Assembly: GCA_947034885.2 (NCBI GenBank)
Contig: OX344758.2
Location: 12,489,067-12,553,066, forward strand
Length of the DNA: 64,000 nucleotides
Direction: 5' to 3'
Origin: Thuidium tamariscinum
Lineage: Eukaryota; Streptophyta; Bryopsida; Hypnales; Thuidiaceae
In this document: positions 1 to 12,129 of the stretch, one piece after another
Layout of the letters: each line of letters begins with the position of its first letter
Numbering within the stretch: the stretch's first letter is position 1
Made by a program: the position numbers and the translations under genes
Notes under the pieces: generated by a model
Databases searched by the model: none
Told to the model about the DNA's origin: nothing
What the model saw: the letters and a program-made list of their open reading frames with translations, nothing else

Positions 1-699
1 ATTGAACTTTTCCCATAGAGTCATTTTTTTACCGAATTTAAAGCTAACTATAAATTTTATAAATTTTAGAAGATAAGAAATATGGGAAAAATGTATTAAA
101 AATTTGAGATGTACATTACATTGTCTACCATTGAGGCAAGGGTATCTTTTGCAACCTTTGAAAGGAGACCCTTGCAATGAACAAAATTGTCTTCCATGGC
201 TCTTCAATCACCCCCCATGTTGAAATCAACTCATAAGTCCCACCCAAGTATGTAGCAAAATGTAATAACTTCCTTCTGAACGTGGGGAGGACTAATGTTT
301 GGTTATACAGTATTGTGTAAATTGTTGTCCTACTATCTTTTATCCCCTACAAATCACAATTTTGCAGATATAATTCCTAAGGAGAGTACCATACTCATCA
401 ACACTCAACAATTGTATTTTGGTTGTAAACCACTCTTTAGAATCTAAAAGTACTTCAAATTAAGCAAAACAACTTGTAGATACTTTGAAGTAAACTTTGA
501 GACAAATTTATCCAAAGTTTCATATACAATGTAAAAATGTATTCAATATGCAAAATATATTCTTATTTCTTTTATTACAATAGATGATTGAATCAAAAGT
601 TATGTTATTCAAAGTACAACAAAAGAACAAGAAATTTTGACCAACATGAGTAAAATTCATCATCTAATTTTTGAATTTGACAATTATGAAACTAACATA

Positions 700-985
700 A
701 TGCAGCCCTTTTTTTTTGCTTTCTGAGAAAGTGCCAACATGGCAATCATTTAAAATTTGGTGAAGCATTGTATTTCTACATTCATCCAACTTTTGCACTA
801 AAAAATACTTTATAGTTATATTCATACACTTTATCATCTAAATTTGGCGATTTCATCCACGGTTTTCATAAAAATGGTAAATTTCTGGCGAAAAAAAGGT
901 TACTTTTTTCGATACTTTTCTAGCGAAAAAAAGATTTTTTTTTTGAAATGGTGTTTCTTGGCACCATATGGCCCAAAAAAAAAGG
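700..985 (+). repeat. Dispersed repeat, copy 1
   Basis: About 280 bases resembling 5340-5645 in the same orientation: a T-run, then a segment on the theme tttggtgaagcattgtattt, then aaatttgg followed by 'cttcatcca'-like text, then repeated gaaaaaaag blocks, ending in a segment containing ccatatgg. A weaker third version may lie at about 51290-51480. No terminal inverted repeats or target duplications were found, so the class is unknown. Confidence 0.55.
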
Positions 986-2169
986 GATGATATAATGTAG
1001 TATGTAGTAGTAAAATTCTCAACTATAAGTAGTTCAAAAATTCATCTCCAAAAGGAGACAATGTCTATTGATCATGTATAGCAAGGCCAAAACAAATTTG
1101 AATATATAAACTATAATCTTTAGTTGTAATCAAAGTAGCTATAGATTTTAATTTTTTTCCTTCCACATTCCTATAGTAGACACAATAAACATTCCTTTCA
1201 TCTCAAATTAAATGTCCATTCTAGAACTTCTTCTTTTTTAGTTTTTTGAGGAGATTGTCCAAAGACAATTGTATATCCCATTTTGTTTAGGTTACAACAA
1301 ATATATGCAATGTTCTTTATTGATTATGGGAATACAGGATTCTAAACCTTTCTTATTTTTATTTTACACAATCTAATCAATGATATTGGTGCAATAAGTT
1401 TGCAATTAAAAGTGAAAATACTTAAATTAGGACAAAGAGAGTTTAATCCCTAGAATCCCAAGGCCTTTTTCAATTAAAAAACACTCAAGATTGACATTTC
1501 TATTGCAAAGAGAAAAATACATTTAAAATTGTTTATTTTACAAATCTAACCATTGAATCTTGCATTATATAAATCACTATAAATTGAAGAAATTTCAATA
1601 ACTTTAATTGTATAGATTGCTAGATATTTGTATTTAAAGTGAAGAAAGCAAGTTTTTAAACACCTTGTTAAATTAGATTTTTTGGCTTTAAATCTTTTTA
1701 GTTTATAATTTTTGTACTAGTGATTTTAATTTATAATTTTTTATATTGAAGGATTCAATTGAAAATCTTAAAAAAGAAATTCACCAAAAAGAACACTTAT
1801 GCTTCATTCATTAAAAATTGATTAAGTAAAGTATGTTCAAGATTGAAGGAAAAACTTAAACCATTAATATCTCTAAGATGGAATTGAAATACAATAATCC
1901 CTAAAGTGAGATTGTTCTAGTAAACAAATCTAACCTTGCCTAACAATGTTTTTTTAAACTTTAAGAATTGGATTCAAAATAAATTCTACAAGTGTTTTTT
2001 TAAGAAGACACTTGAATTACCCCCAAAACAAGATTGTCCATAACTGTTTTATCACTAGGCAAAATAGAATGAATCAAAGCTTGAGGTGTAGAAAAAAAAT
2101 ATGATCTTTGAGAAAAAAATTAATTATTAAAATTTTAAAATTTTAGTGATTTTCTTAGGCTATTCCTTA

Positions 2170-2595
2170 AGTTGTATTTTGGACTTAGGATGGCATAACT
2201 TTTGCTCCCGGGCATTGATTGAAATTAAAATCATATTTGTCAAAAGCTAATTTGATATCCTATCTTTAAAAAAATTCCAAAATTCACATCAAAAATTGAG
2301 ATTTAATAAGCCTACCTCAAATTTTAAAAGTCACCCACAGGATTTTTAGAACTTTAGGGGTTAATTTTCTCAATTCAAATATATAATTCCTACTTTTTGC
2401 TCAATAATTAGAAAATTAGGGAGACGATTTCAAGTGGAGTTTGGGTAGGTTCTAATGACCTCAATTTTTAATGAAACTTTTTTATAAGATAGTAAAATCG
2501 ATTAGCTATGTGGGAATATAATTTTTATTTCAACCGGTGCTCAAGAGCAAAAGTTATACCACAAAAAGTTGAAATTTCAACTTAGAGGGCAGAAA
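2170..2595. repeat. Imperfect inverted repeat
   Basis: The segment at about 2190-2330, beginning with the theme ataacttttgctc, reappears as its reverse complement at about 2440-2560 (gagcaaaagttat). Shared sub-motifs include the text around agctaatttgat versus its complement and a caattttt block. The arms are diverged, so this looks like an old foldback sequence. No gene is seen in it. Confidence 0.5.
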
Positions 2596-3319
2596 AATGA
2601 ATCCACAAAAAACATAAATTAAAATTAATTTTTTAATCTTTTAGATTATATTTTTGTCTACATGTGAAGCTTTGGACTCATTCCGTTTGGATTAGTTATG
2701 TGAAAGTTATGAACAATCTTGTTTTTTAGGCAATTTGAGCATCTTTTTGAAAAAATAACTAATAGCATTCATTTTTTTAATGCAATTTTGACAATTTTTC
2801 AAAAAAAATTGCTTGACAAGGTTAAAATTTCTTGCTAGAACAATGTCACTGTTGAAAATATTGTGTTTTGATCCTATCATAGAGCTATTAACAATTTAGT
2901 TTTTCTTCAATTTTTGATCTACCTCTTCTTAATAATTTTTTAAATAATGAAAATCAAGCATTGTTATTTTGAAATATTTTTCTAGATTTTCTACTCAATT
3001 CTTCAATACAAAATTTTCTTAATTGAAATTCCATAGTGCAAAAAATTTCAATAGAAGGTAGTCAAAGTCATCTGAAATTGCATGACAATGTTCAAAAAAA
3101 CTCTTTTCTCCAACTTTGAATGCAAGTATCTTCCAATTTGTACGGTCAAACTTCACGAAGTTTCTACTACATGATCTCAAACAAATAAAGTATAAGATCC
3201 CACGGTTAGATTTTAATAAAATACTTTTCTTTTAATCACCTAGGTAAACACAATAAAAATGATAGTTTTAAGTGATTTTTGACAGAAAAATGACATTGGA
3301 CCTTCAGGGGTCAAACATC

Positions 3320-3535
3320 AACAAGGACATTTGGTATTCAATAGATGATAGAGAATCTTTGTATGTAGGACAAAAGTGTAACTATTCATCCATTGAATTT
3401 TGAGTGAAAAACTAATATCTTCTACAATACTTTGACTTCGATGAGTGCTTTTGAATTTTTTTGAACCATTGATTACCATGGTATCAAAATGGATGATTAC
3501 ACAATCACTACTCACTAGGGTCACATCCTTCAAGG
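3320..3535 (+). repeat. Dispersed repeat, copy in inverse orientation at about 33690-33860
   Basis: The text around 3350-3500 (gatagagaatctttgtatgt, then a 'tcaaaatggatgatt' segment) recurs as its reverse complement at 33700-33860. A weak third copy is near 56540-56620. The open frame here on the minus strand is this repeat, not a gene. Confidence 0.5.
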
Positions 3536-5339
3536 ATAAGATGACTTAAAAGTGAAACTCCAACTTTGATGTATACAAAAGAAATTTAGTGATTGAGATC
3601 CTAGGTGGTATTATAATTTATTTTTGTGAGTTGAAAAATTTCTTGTGAATTCATTATTAACAAAGGTATGCTCACCCTTTGCAACACCAACCTTTTACCA
3701 CCAAGCTAAAATAGAATTCTTCATAGCCTCTCACTGATCCAAATATGACAAATTCAACACTAGTTTTCAAAAGAACTAATGAAAGTTGAAAAGTTATTTG
3801 GAGCAACCAACAAGAGTTGAAGCATCTTGTACTTCAAAGATATCCACTTACGGGTAGTACACTATCTACCTCAACTTTGAAATTTTTTAGCTTATTCATA
3901 CATACTCTAAAAATTCTCAAACCAATTGCATTCACTCTTGCTTTTACTTGTTGATATGTGATGCGACTTTTTTTCCAATTTCTATTCAAAATTGCTTGTT
4001 TGAAAAGAAAGAAAAAGTGTCTGTTTTAGGGTTTAGACTTTACAGATGAATTCTTGACATGTAGTAACTTACAGAGTATCACATACTAAGACCTTGAAAT
4101 TCCATTCCATTAAAAAAATGCAGAAACCTCAATTCCTTTTACTGTAGATTGAAGTCAAAGCACAAATGCCTCAGACCCCACAGGCCCCCACCAAATGAAT
4201 ATGCCGGTCTGTATTAAAAATGTTATCTGCCAATCACAGTTGTGGGTTGTGACCTAGAAGTCAATGGAAATTTTTAGTCCCCTCCAAATGGGCAACTGAG
4301 AGTAGAAAGATGGACTTTATATAAATTAGTGCCCAACATGATTTTGGTCACTCAACTACAAGTCTACAACTGAACTAGCTTCACCACCCACCACTTCACC
4401 AAATTCCTTTTTTAAAAATTGGAAATATTTGTAAAATATAAAGTTTAAAGCACACAAGGAAATCAATGTAAAAAAATGAGGATATAAATGACTTGTCCAC
4501 AATGACTGTAGTAGTCATTTCTTGTCCTCAATGACTTCAAAATAGTCATTTGATAATTAGTGTTAAGTTATAGTCATTGTGAACAAGTCATTGTGAACAC
4601 TTGTTTTTTTGGTAGTGAATGGCTTTTGTGGTTTGAAAAAGTGTTTTATTGGCATGAAGTTCAAAAGAAGAGTTTGATTCTACATGCCCATGTGGTCATA
4701 TATGTCCTACTTGGCATTGTAGGATCAAACTCTCACTTAGCTCTCAGACTATTGTAGCTTAGTGCCAAAAAAACTTTTGTACTTCACAAGTTTATTCAAT
4801 TGTTGAGCTCAAAGCTAGTAATTGTACCTCATATTAATTTTGGAATCAAGAAAAATATGTAAGGAATATTAATATGGTAATTCACTATATCTTAGATAGA
4901 TTCAATACAATGTGGTTGACTCTATAGCTTTCATCTAATCCATCCATTTCCATCCAACTTTCATTTGAATTTCACCCAAAGTTTCAAACTAATTAAATTG
5001 CATGCATTCAGATTATCTAAATCACAACACTCATACCATTGTAGAACCAAGCAATGGTCTTCTCCCATGTTAGGAAGGTATAATTATGCTTTACCACAAA
5101 TTTAGGAAGGACTCATCAATTACTCTAGGGATTGAAGGTGGTAGGGGAGCCATCATTAAGACAATTTTATAAACAACATTGGTCACTAATCAAAGATGCA
5201 AAAGTAACCTTTACCTCATTGATAAATGTTACAGAGGTCTCACAAAGTCACAATCAATTCAAACTCACACACTTATAAAAAAAGAATTAACTTTGTATAC
5301 TACTTCCCATATAATGTACTTCTAGCATACAAGGTGGGT

Positions 5340-5650
5340 AGTTGGATACAACCCTTTTTTTTTACTTTTTGATAAAGTGCAGAGACGGTGATCACTTCAA
5401 ATTTGGCGAAGCATTGTATTTTTACATTCATCCATCTTTTGGACTTAAAAACACTTTTTTGTCATATTCATATACTTTTTCATCCAAATTTGGCAACTTC
5501 ATCCATATTTTAAAGAGAACTAGAAAATTTCTATCGAAAAAAGAACACTTTTATCTGGAAAAAAAAAGACATTTTGAAATGGTGCAATCTGGCCATATGG
5601 TGTTGGAAAAAAAAAGGTTGGTTGGATATGCCCAAAATCTCACCTTGTTT
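5340..5650 (+). repeat. Dispersed repeat, copy 2
   Basis: Second copy of the repeat at 700-985, in direct orientation. The shared order of elements is T-run, tttggcgaagcattgtattt, cattcatcca, then runs of gaaaaaa and ccatatgg. The 103-residue open frame across it has no protein character beyond an accident of the repeat. Confidence 0.55.
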
Positions 5651-6479
5651 TAAAACCACCATCAACACTACATAGTGAAGAAACAATTCTAGATTACTTA
5701 CTAAATATTTTTTGACCCTTCATAACTTCTGCATGCGGTATCCAAATGTCACATTCTTTGATGCGTCGGAACCTCCTTACACATGCCAAATTGCCAACAA
5801 GATAATCAATGAAAATGTGGCAAATCTCATACTAGCAACTAGGCACAGCAGCAAAAATTGGCGGTATTAGGGAGCCGGTACACACGCACCTATCGCTCCA
5901 TTGACGGTGACGAGAATCTGACTTCCACTTGAACGGACGATTGACCTTCACCTCCATTTGACCGAACTCACGGCGAATTTTCCACTCACCGGTGGTCTCT
6001 CCGTCCGTCCAAGCATCAAATTTGTGCTTTGAAGTTTGAAATTGTCCACGTTTTTGAAAAGAAATTTTAAAAAATTCGTGGTTTGACTTCAGTTCCGTGA
6101 TCTCCTTTTCCTCGCCGAAGGCTTGAAAACTTGTTCAAAATTGCTCAACATGCGGAAAGACTTTCAGTTCAGCTCAATCTCTTTCCCTTTAAAAAGCTTC
6201 AATCAATCACTGTTCCTCCGGAGAATCAGAATCAGAAAGGAAATAAATAAACTAGAAAAGCCGCTTTCAGTTGGCAACTTGGCAAGTGGGGCACCACTCA
6301 CTCATTGGAAAAAACTGAACGGAGTGAGTCTTCACTTGTTTTAAAAATAATAAAAATAAAAAATAAACAAAAAAACTGATGAGTCAGTGGAGGTAAGGTA
6401 GGGGGCTGTAGTTGTGACTCTGTCTCTAAAAGCAATTTGGTAGATTTTGCTTCTAACATGTACCAGAAGTGTACATTTC

Positions 6480-6660
6480 AGGAGGGGGTTGCTTTTAGAA
6501 ACCATTGTGTTTTCAACTTCAAAAATTCATAACTAATTCCATGAAGGTCCAAAAAATATGAAATGACATGGGTTAGATGCCAATTCCATTTTTCTTACCA
6601 CGAAATTTACTAAAAATTGTTTTAAAGAGTTTAGCTTCCTCAAAATGCAAATCAGCTGGT
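6480..6660 (+). repeat. Fragment of the foldback-derived dispersed repeat
   Basis: Contains the family signature seen in both arms of the 49-50 kb foldback: an 'aactaattcca' segment, then caaaaaatatgaaatgac, then gggttagatgccaattcca. Other copies in this window are near 27180-27300, 57640-57770, 59930-60010 and 62600-62680. Confidence 0.6.
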
Positions 6661-6854
6661 AAAGGGTCGCTTGTACAGCCCCCTATCTTAAGTGGAGTTT
6701 CGGCAGCCGTGCACACAACAACTTACAGAGTAAACTTAGTTTTTATCAAAAAGAAAAGTCCAAAAATTCATGTACCGTAGGTAAAGAGTATTCCCTCTAT
6801 CCTACTAAAAGCTTCCCAAATTCTTCCTACAAAGACTATAAATCAGCCTAATTA

Positions 6855-6869
6855 GGGTATGTTCGCACC
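6855..6869 (+). repeat. Harbinger left terminal inverted repeat
   Basis: gggtatgttcgcacc, identical to the reverse complement of 12085-12099. It is preceded by TTA. Similarity beyond 15 bases is weak. Confidence 0.93.
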
Positions 6870-7929
6870 AGGGGAGCAACGCGGCAGTAGCAGTGGGAGG
6901 AAGAGTGCTTTCATAAAGAGCATTCACACCAACAGTGTTTTGTAATTACCGATCCTCGTTGGCAGGTGACGTGTTCGGTATCTTAAGCGCTGTTAAGGAC
7001 GATTTACGCGCGGTTGTATATTTTAAGGTAGTGTTACGGCGGAAGTGTTTCGTGCAAGGCAAATCAAGTGCTGATGTACATTTCGAGAGTTAACCACGGT
7101 TGCAAGTTACAGAGGGGGGAGGCGAGCGATTAAAAGTTAGCGGCTGTTAATGAGTAAAGTAATTCCCGTAATTAAGCTGGCCGCCGCAGTGGAGGACGTC
7201 GCCCGCTTGCATGAAGGACTTGCAGAGTTCGGGAAGGCTGTGGTGAACGCGAGCGCGACAGATTCCAATTGCGCAACTCGTCTTCTGCAATCAGCCCCGT
7301 CGTGAATCAGTAAGAAGTGCACCTCCTTTGTCATTGAGAATTCCGTGCTTCCGTCGACGTGTGCTGAGGTTCGGTTGCATGGCTGGGGTTTCCGTGTGCT
7401 GTATGCTTTCATGAATTCACGGCATGGATGTTGATCAGAGGACATCTGAAAATGAAATTGACAACTAGAACATACACGATTTATGCTTCTCAAGTGACTG
7501 TAGCGCTTCGTGCAGATCGAGAGAACATGAGTGAGCGTAGTGTGCAGCCGCCATCAGCGGCAACAAGCAGTGGAGCGCAAGGACACGTCCAAAATCCAGA
7601 TCAATGTCGATCCATGACTGTACGCAGGTTGGGCGTTGCCATGTGTGTACGCTGTAGAGTAGCGTTTGCGATTCCTTACCGTTGTTGATCATGAAGAGCT
7701 TCGTCCAGTACTAGTGTCGTGCGGAACATGCACGGATCCCACCTGCAGTAGGAAGCTCGCATGCTTCGGTAGCCTGGAAACGTTAGAATGCATATGCTCA
7801 GAACCTTTTCCCGTGCGTGCATTCCGCGACCTCCGAATTGTGTAGGAGAGAATGCACGTCGCTCAGCCGTCACAAGGTCACCTGAGATCTTGAATTAGTC
7901 ACTGTAGTACAGCACATGACCTAACTGCC

Positions 7930-8880
7930 ATGCACGTCCCCCATGCAGGTAACTCCAATAGCGTGCAGCCGGAGATGTCTGCAGCCGGTTTAGTTCGAGC
8001 AGCAGCTGCTTTGGCGACATCGGATAACAGTGGTCCATCAAAGCGGACAAGGAGGGAACGTGCGGCCAATTGGATCGAGCTGGAGGTGAATGCGCTCATT
8101 GAAGCCAAGAGAATCGAAGCGCAGACTCAAAAACGAACCGTGGATGGCAAGGAACTCATGAAATCTGATGTTGGGAAGTGGGACCGCATAACTGCTCGTG
8201 TCAAGGCCGATGGATTCTCTCCATGTCCACGAGATGGTGCAGCTTGCAAAAGCAAATGGCAGCAGATCTTTGCCGGCTATAAGAGTATTGCGGATTATAC
8301 AGCACGCCATGGAGCCACCGAGTCACCTTACTGGACGATGAACCAATCGCAGAGGAGAAGTGAACAATTGCCACGCTCCTTCGCACAGGATGTGTTCTCC
8401 CAGATCCATTTCTGGTATTCGAAGGAAGCCTCCGTGAAGCCACCCCACCACCGCGACCATTTGTATCCGAAGGACAAGAATGTACCATGCGCAGCAACTT
8501 GGGCAACTAGTGTCGTGCAATTAACAGACACGGACGAGGAAGAAGACCCACTCGCAGTGGCAGCTGCGATGGACGACAGTGAAGATGTGCCACTGGAAGC
8601 TGTGCTTGAGGACTCCTCTGATGATTCAGTGCCACCTGCACAGGGCCTCCTCGAGAAGACAGCAGTCGCTTTGAACAATGCAGGTGTTGGCGCAGCATCT
8701 TCGGCTGCGCTGCAGCAACAGCCGATCATCTGTTCCTCAGACACGGGCGATTCCTCCGCACCCCACCGACCTGCAAACACCGGAGTGCGTCGCAAAAGTC
8801 TCTCAGGTCACCATGTCATAGCGGAGGCCACGCGAGCGGCGGGCGATAGCATGGCAGCCCAAATGACCACTGCATTCTAG
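7930..8880 (+). CDS. Harbinger Myb/trihelix-like partner protein
   Basis: In plant PIF/Harbinger elements the second gene encodes a Myb/SANT-like protein that works with the transposase in binding DNA and entering the nucleus. The 316-residue frame opens with a basic stretch (KRTRRER, about residues 37-43). A trihelix-like region follows at about 44-130, with spaced tryptophans (NWIELE, GKWDRI, SKWQQI, PYWTM). The rest is acidic and low-complexity (TDEEED, DSSDD). Another start is Met16. An upstream first exon from the ATG at 7527 is possible, but I could not settle its splice junction. The frame stops at 8878, yet a helical-looking segment (LENARMANENAKLSIQKQ) continues in the -1 frame to 9077, so the C-terminus may be frameshifted or spliced. 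Confidence 0.75.
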   Translation: MHVPHAGNSNSVQPEMSAAGLVRAAAALATSDNSGPSKRTRRERAANWIELEVNALIEAKRIEAQTQKRTVDGKELMKSDVGKWDRITARVKADGFSPCPRDGAACKSKWQQIFAGYKSIADYTARHGATESPYWTMNQSQRRSEQLPRSFAQDVFSQIHFWYSKEASVKPPHHRDHLYPKDKNVPCAATWATSVVQLTDTDEEEDPLAVAAAMDDSEDVPLEAVLEDSSDDSVPPAQGLLEKTAVALNNAGVGAASSAALQQQPIICSSDTGDSSAPHRPANTGVRRKSLSGHHVIAEATRAAGDSMAAQMTTAF

Positions 8881-9077
8881 AGAATGCCCGCATGGCCAAC
8901 GAGAATGCCAAACTATCCATACAGAAGCAAGGGGATGTCGTGGCTTGCTTGGCTCAAATGGTGGCAGCCCTTACCAGTGCTCCCAATGCAATGCAGACGC
9001 CTTCACATTCCGAACGCCCTGGAGGTGACCTCGAACTCAATCCCGCTGGACCTGACAAAGCTAGTTCCCCGATGTGA
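8877..9077 (+). CDS. Likely C-terminal continuation of the Myb-like gene in another frame
   Basis: If the reading frame slips back one base at the TTC codon ending at 8877, translation passes the TAG and runs about 66 codons. It starts LENARMANENAKLSIQKQ and then VVACLAQMVAAL, an amphipathic segment of the kind that often ends these proteins, before a stop at 9075-9077. I infer either a frameshift mutation or a missed splice. Chance is possible because the stretch is short. Confidence 0.45.
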   Translation, partial: LENARMANENAKLSIQKQGDVVACLAQMVAALTSAPNAMQTPSHSERPGGDLELNPAGPDKASSPM

Positions 9078-9690
9078 GTTCGGTGTCTGTACATATTCCC
9101 ACTCTCCGCATGGTAACAGTCTTCCTATGTCAGTACGACGAATAGTAAGTACGAGTGCCCGCTCCGAGGTCCCTGTTTTTCACGTGCACGAGTGCTGCGA
9201 CATGCATGAAGCGCTGGTGTCGCAGTGCACGTAGAGGCCAATGAGATTTTCCTGTTCTGAACACTGCGCTCCATTTTGAACACTTCTTTTTGGTGCTTCA
9301 CTACCTGCACTTGCAAGGACTAGTACAGACTTGGCTGGAAGAATGCTCAGTATATGCTGAACTTGAACACACTTATGTACAAACTTCTGTCATATTTTAA
9401 TCAGAAAAAAATATTTACATTGGCGTGTACTGCGTAGACCTCGAACAGTGAACGTCACATTCCAAGTGCTACTACTCTTTCATTTTCACGCTCTTGCCCT
9501 GCTTGGCTTTCAAAAAATGCTTAGTCCGCATGCTTCCTACTACATCGTCATAGCAAATGCAAATATCTGCTCTGTACACACACATGGAGGCAACCACCCC
9601 CACAAAACTGCCCTCTAAGGCTACACGCTCTAAGCACCTCTAAGTGGAGAGGTAAAATTAAGAGCACAGCGACATACTATGAACAGGCTG

Positions 9691-11184
9691 TCATGCTTCA
9701 TCTAAGTGCGGAACCCGCCGTTGCTGTGATAAGAACCACCCCAACTGGATCCTTTTCTCCACACTTCGATTGCTGGCTTCGCCAAGCGCTGCAGTCGGTG
9801 TCGGCTGTGGAACTTCGTCCGCTCCAAGCACTTCGCCATGCAGCGCCTCCGTCTGAAGAACGTCCAACAGCCTATCCACATCTGCGTGACTCTGCTGCAG
9901 GAGAACATTATGAAGCAAGGCACAAGCATTCACAACATCTAGAAGGAAAACAATACTTAGGTCTGATTTGTCGTGCAATTCACGGAAGGTGCTCTTCAGC
10001 ATGGCGAAAGTATTTTCCACAACTGCTCTGCCTTTACTCAATCTGCGGTTGAAGAGAGACTCCGCCACTGAATGGTGTTCAGTTCTTCGGTGCGGGACCA
10101 TAAGCCACGGCAAGAGTGGGTAACCTGCATCGCCAATGAGGAAAGGCGAGAAAGTGTCAAAGGATAGATCCGCATCCCAAAGAGTTCCAGCCTGTCCTCT
10201 GAGGAAAAGAGTAGACCTTCGCAGCACACGGGCATCGTTTGTCGATCCAGGCATGCCTACATAAATGTCAAGAAACCGTTTCTGGCTGTCTACAACGGCT
10301 TGGCAGTGCATGGCATAGCCTCCTGATTTATAGTAGTAGTAATCTGCACTGCAGGACTTCGGTTTTTTAATCGCGAAGTGAGTGCTGTCTATAGCCCCTG
10401 CCACACCGGGCAGGCCACACTTCTCTTGGAAAGCACTGACTACAGTAGGTAGAGCATCCTGATTTGGCCACATCATTTCCTGCTTCAAAATGTCATTCAC
10501 TGCGTGGACCACTTCACGTAGCACAATGGACACTGTGCTGCGGCCTATTGCAAACATCTCACTACAAATCAAGAGGCTAGCACCGTGGCAAAGCTTGAAA
10601 AGAACACAAGCAACTCGTACTACAATTGGCACTGCAGCTCTGTAATGTGTGTCTTGCCTCTCAATGTGTGGCGACAGAAGTCTAGCCAAAGTGAACACGG
10701 ACGTCTTCGTCATTCTGAACAGCTGCACCCATCGCATTTCGTCATATTCTTCGAGCAAGAATCTGGAAAACCATGTAGTGGAACGAGGCTTCACCCAGAA
10801 GCCCAAGTCTTCGTCCAGTGCCCCAAGGCCACTCCAAAGCTGGAAATGATTCACCGCTGCTTGTGCAACCGCACGGAAGTCTAGAGGTCGGTCCTCCAAC
10901 ATTGGCACAGGAAGGGCATCGTCAAGTTCGTCATCATCATCCGCTTGAGGAGTGCTTGCAAGAACAAGATTTTGCTGTGCTGTAAGCAGCAGGAGGAGCA
11001 ACATGCACATCATCGTCATGAAATGAGGCGAGTGCTGCACGATGTCCATTGTCTTCCTTTGCACAAGAGCAGTGCACCTGCCACGATCAGGGAGCACAAA
11101 ATCAACATTTACATTGAAAATGGAAATGGTCATGCGAACGGCACTAAACAAGCATGCTGTGGGACTGTGGGAGGCAAGCCTCAT
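9691..11184 (-). CDS. PIF/Harbinger DDE transposase
   Basis: The product is a nuclease that cuts the element ends and inserts them at TWA sites. The 497-residue frame is intact. The catalytic acids are visible: Asp266 in GAIDSTHFAIKKP, Asp352 in LIGDAGYPLLPW, and Glu390 in RAVVENTFAMLKSTF. Another conserved block is GSTNDARV (313-320). These match the DDE_Tnp_4 pattern of plant transposases, and the length suits the family. The first 45 residues look unlike coding sequence, so Met46 (MDIVQHSPHF) may be the true start. The acidic stretch ADDDDELDD (81-89) lies before the conserved part. It converges with the Myb-like gene, about 600 bases separating the ends. Nothing suggests inactivation. Confidence 0.92.
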   Translation of the reverse strand: MRLASHSPTACLFSAVRMTISIFNVNVDFVLPDRGRCTALVQRKTMDIVQHSPHFMTMMCMLLLLLLTAQQNLVLASTPQADDDDELDDALPVPMLEDRPLDFRAVAQAAVNHFQLWSGLGALDEDLGFWVKPRSTTWFSRFLLEEYDEMRWVQLFRMTKTSVFTLARLLSPHIERQDTHYRAAVPIVVRVACVLFKLCHGASLLICSEMFAIGRSTVSIVLREVVHAVNDILKQEMMWPNQDALPTVVSAFQEKCGLPGVAGAIDSTHFAIKKPKSCSADYYYYKSGGYAMHCQAVVDSQKRFLDIYVGMPGSTNDARVLRRSTLFLRGQAGTLWDADLSFDTFSPFLIGDAGYPLLPWLMVPHRRTEHHSVAESLFNRRLSKGRAVVENTFAMLKSTFRELHDKSDLSIVFLLDVVNACALLHNVLLQQSHADVDRLLDVLQTEALHGEVLGADEVPQPTPTAALGEASNRSVEKRIQLGWFLSQQRRVPHLDEA

Positions 11185-12129
11185 TCAACCACGCTAACCA
11201 GTGGCACACGGACGTGGACACCTGCGAACAAAATCGAGCTTGCAAATACATGCCACAAGAAAGAACGAGGAGTGCGCTGCAAGGCTGAATTACCTTCACA
11301 GAAGCAGTCGTCTCCGCCCTGAAAATGCAGTACGCGAAATGTAGCCGTTGAGCAGGATCACAATTGACTGGCGTCCGACGCGTTCGTCCAGTGCCCTTCA
11401 AAATTGGCACTCACAAACCCTAATTTCAGACTACAGCTTCTGAGACCATGCCCAATGGAACTGAAGCGTTTGAACACAAATTCCTCACAACTGCAGAAGA
11501 CGTGAACAAATTTTCACCTGAGAAAGACGTCATGGCCGTAGCTGACAGTGAGAAGGACACGGTGCCGCTCAATTCATGCAATACTTCGCACTCCTGCAGC
11601 AGAGCACCGTCAAAGTGCAAACGACTGCGTGAATGACGTCGCCCGACTCCGTGCAATTGTAATTGAAGAAGCGACGAGTACTGGTTTCAGTCACGGAAGT
11701 TCCACTTCAGCGACCTAGCGAGGATGCCAGTCTTCAGCCAAAAAACGCACAAAACCCACAACAACAACGAATTTGTATCGTGCACACTGTGCTCCGTCTG
11801 CAGTCTTCTTGTGCTTGCAGCAGAGGACCGTCCTCAACCTAACATTGTGACACGGTCGCGCTAGCACCTCCCTTCGGGTCTGAATAGCACCAAACTAAAC
11901 AGCAACTACGACACTGCATCCACTACGTCGGAGTACGTAACACCCTCCTATGCGAACAGAGCGAACACAAGTTTAATTACGCACTCAACCCTCCGTTGCA
12001 CGTTGCACGCCGTCCGCCTCGGGCGGTGCTAGTCGTCGCTTGTTGACTAAACTCTGTCGCTACAGTGTTCCCTCCGCCATGGTGGGTGCGAACATACCCT
12101 TAGGAAACTTTTAATGGGACAGAGGGAGT

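Larger units (their letters stand above)
1..6790. other. AT-rich gene-poor region
   Basis: Long A/T runs and frequent stops in all frames; only short open frames without recognisable protein character. I see no gene. It holds the repeat pieces listed separately: an inverted repeat near 2170-2590, a dispersed repeat at 700-985 and 5340-5650, and a copy of a foldback-derived repeat near 6480-6650. The part from about 5700 to 5850 resembles a degraded copy of the TA-flanked MITE family found at 39346 and 57243. The stretch 5870-6340 is less AT-rich but has no coding signal I can defend. Confidence 0.6.
6855..12099. mobile_element. Complete PIF/Harbinger DNA transposon
   Basis: The element is 5245 bp with perfect 15-bp terminal inverted repeats, gggtatgttcgcacc at 6855-6869 and its complement ending at 12099. 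It is flanked by the 3-bp target duplication TTA (6852-6854 and 12100-12102), the usual TWA preference of this superfamily. It carries the two expected genes, convergently arranged: a Myb/trihelix-like protein on the plus strand and a DDE transposase on the minus strand. It is clearly richer in G+C than the surrounding DNA. Intact termini, duplication and transposase frame suggest fairly recent insertion. The only visible defect is a possible frameshift near the end of the Myb-like gene. Confidence 0.93.
6791..12128. mobile_element. Stowaway-like MITE split by the Harbinger element
   Basis: Just outside the Harbinger ends lie two inverted segments: ttccctctatcctactaaaa at 6791 and, read on the minus strand from 12128, ctccctctgtcccattaaaa. 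Each is bordered by TA (6789-6790 and 12129-12130). This terminal sequence and the TA duplication are typical of plant Stowaway (Tc1/mariner) MITEs. Without the insert it would be about 90 bp. The Harbinger element therefore probably jumped into an existing MITE. The terminal match is imperfect, so the mariner assignment is moderate. Confidence 0.65.

Noticed and set aside
8038..8795. Several long minus-strand open frames, up to 155 residues
   Set aside because: They lie opposite the Myb-like gene and mirror its codon pattern; none shows a domain of its own.
10585..11322. Plus-strand open frames of 99-125 residues
   Set aside because: Antisense to the DDE transposase, whose catalytic motifs settle the coding strand.
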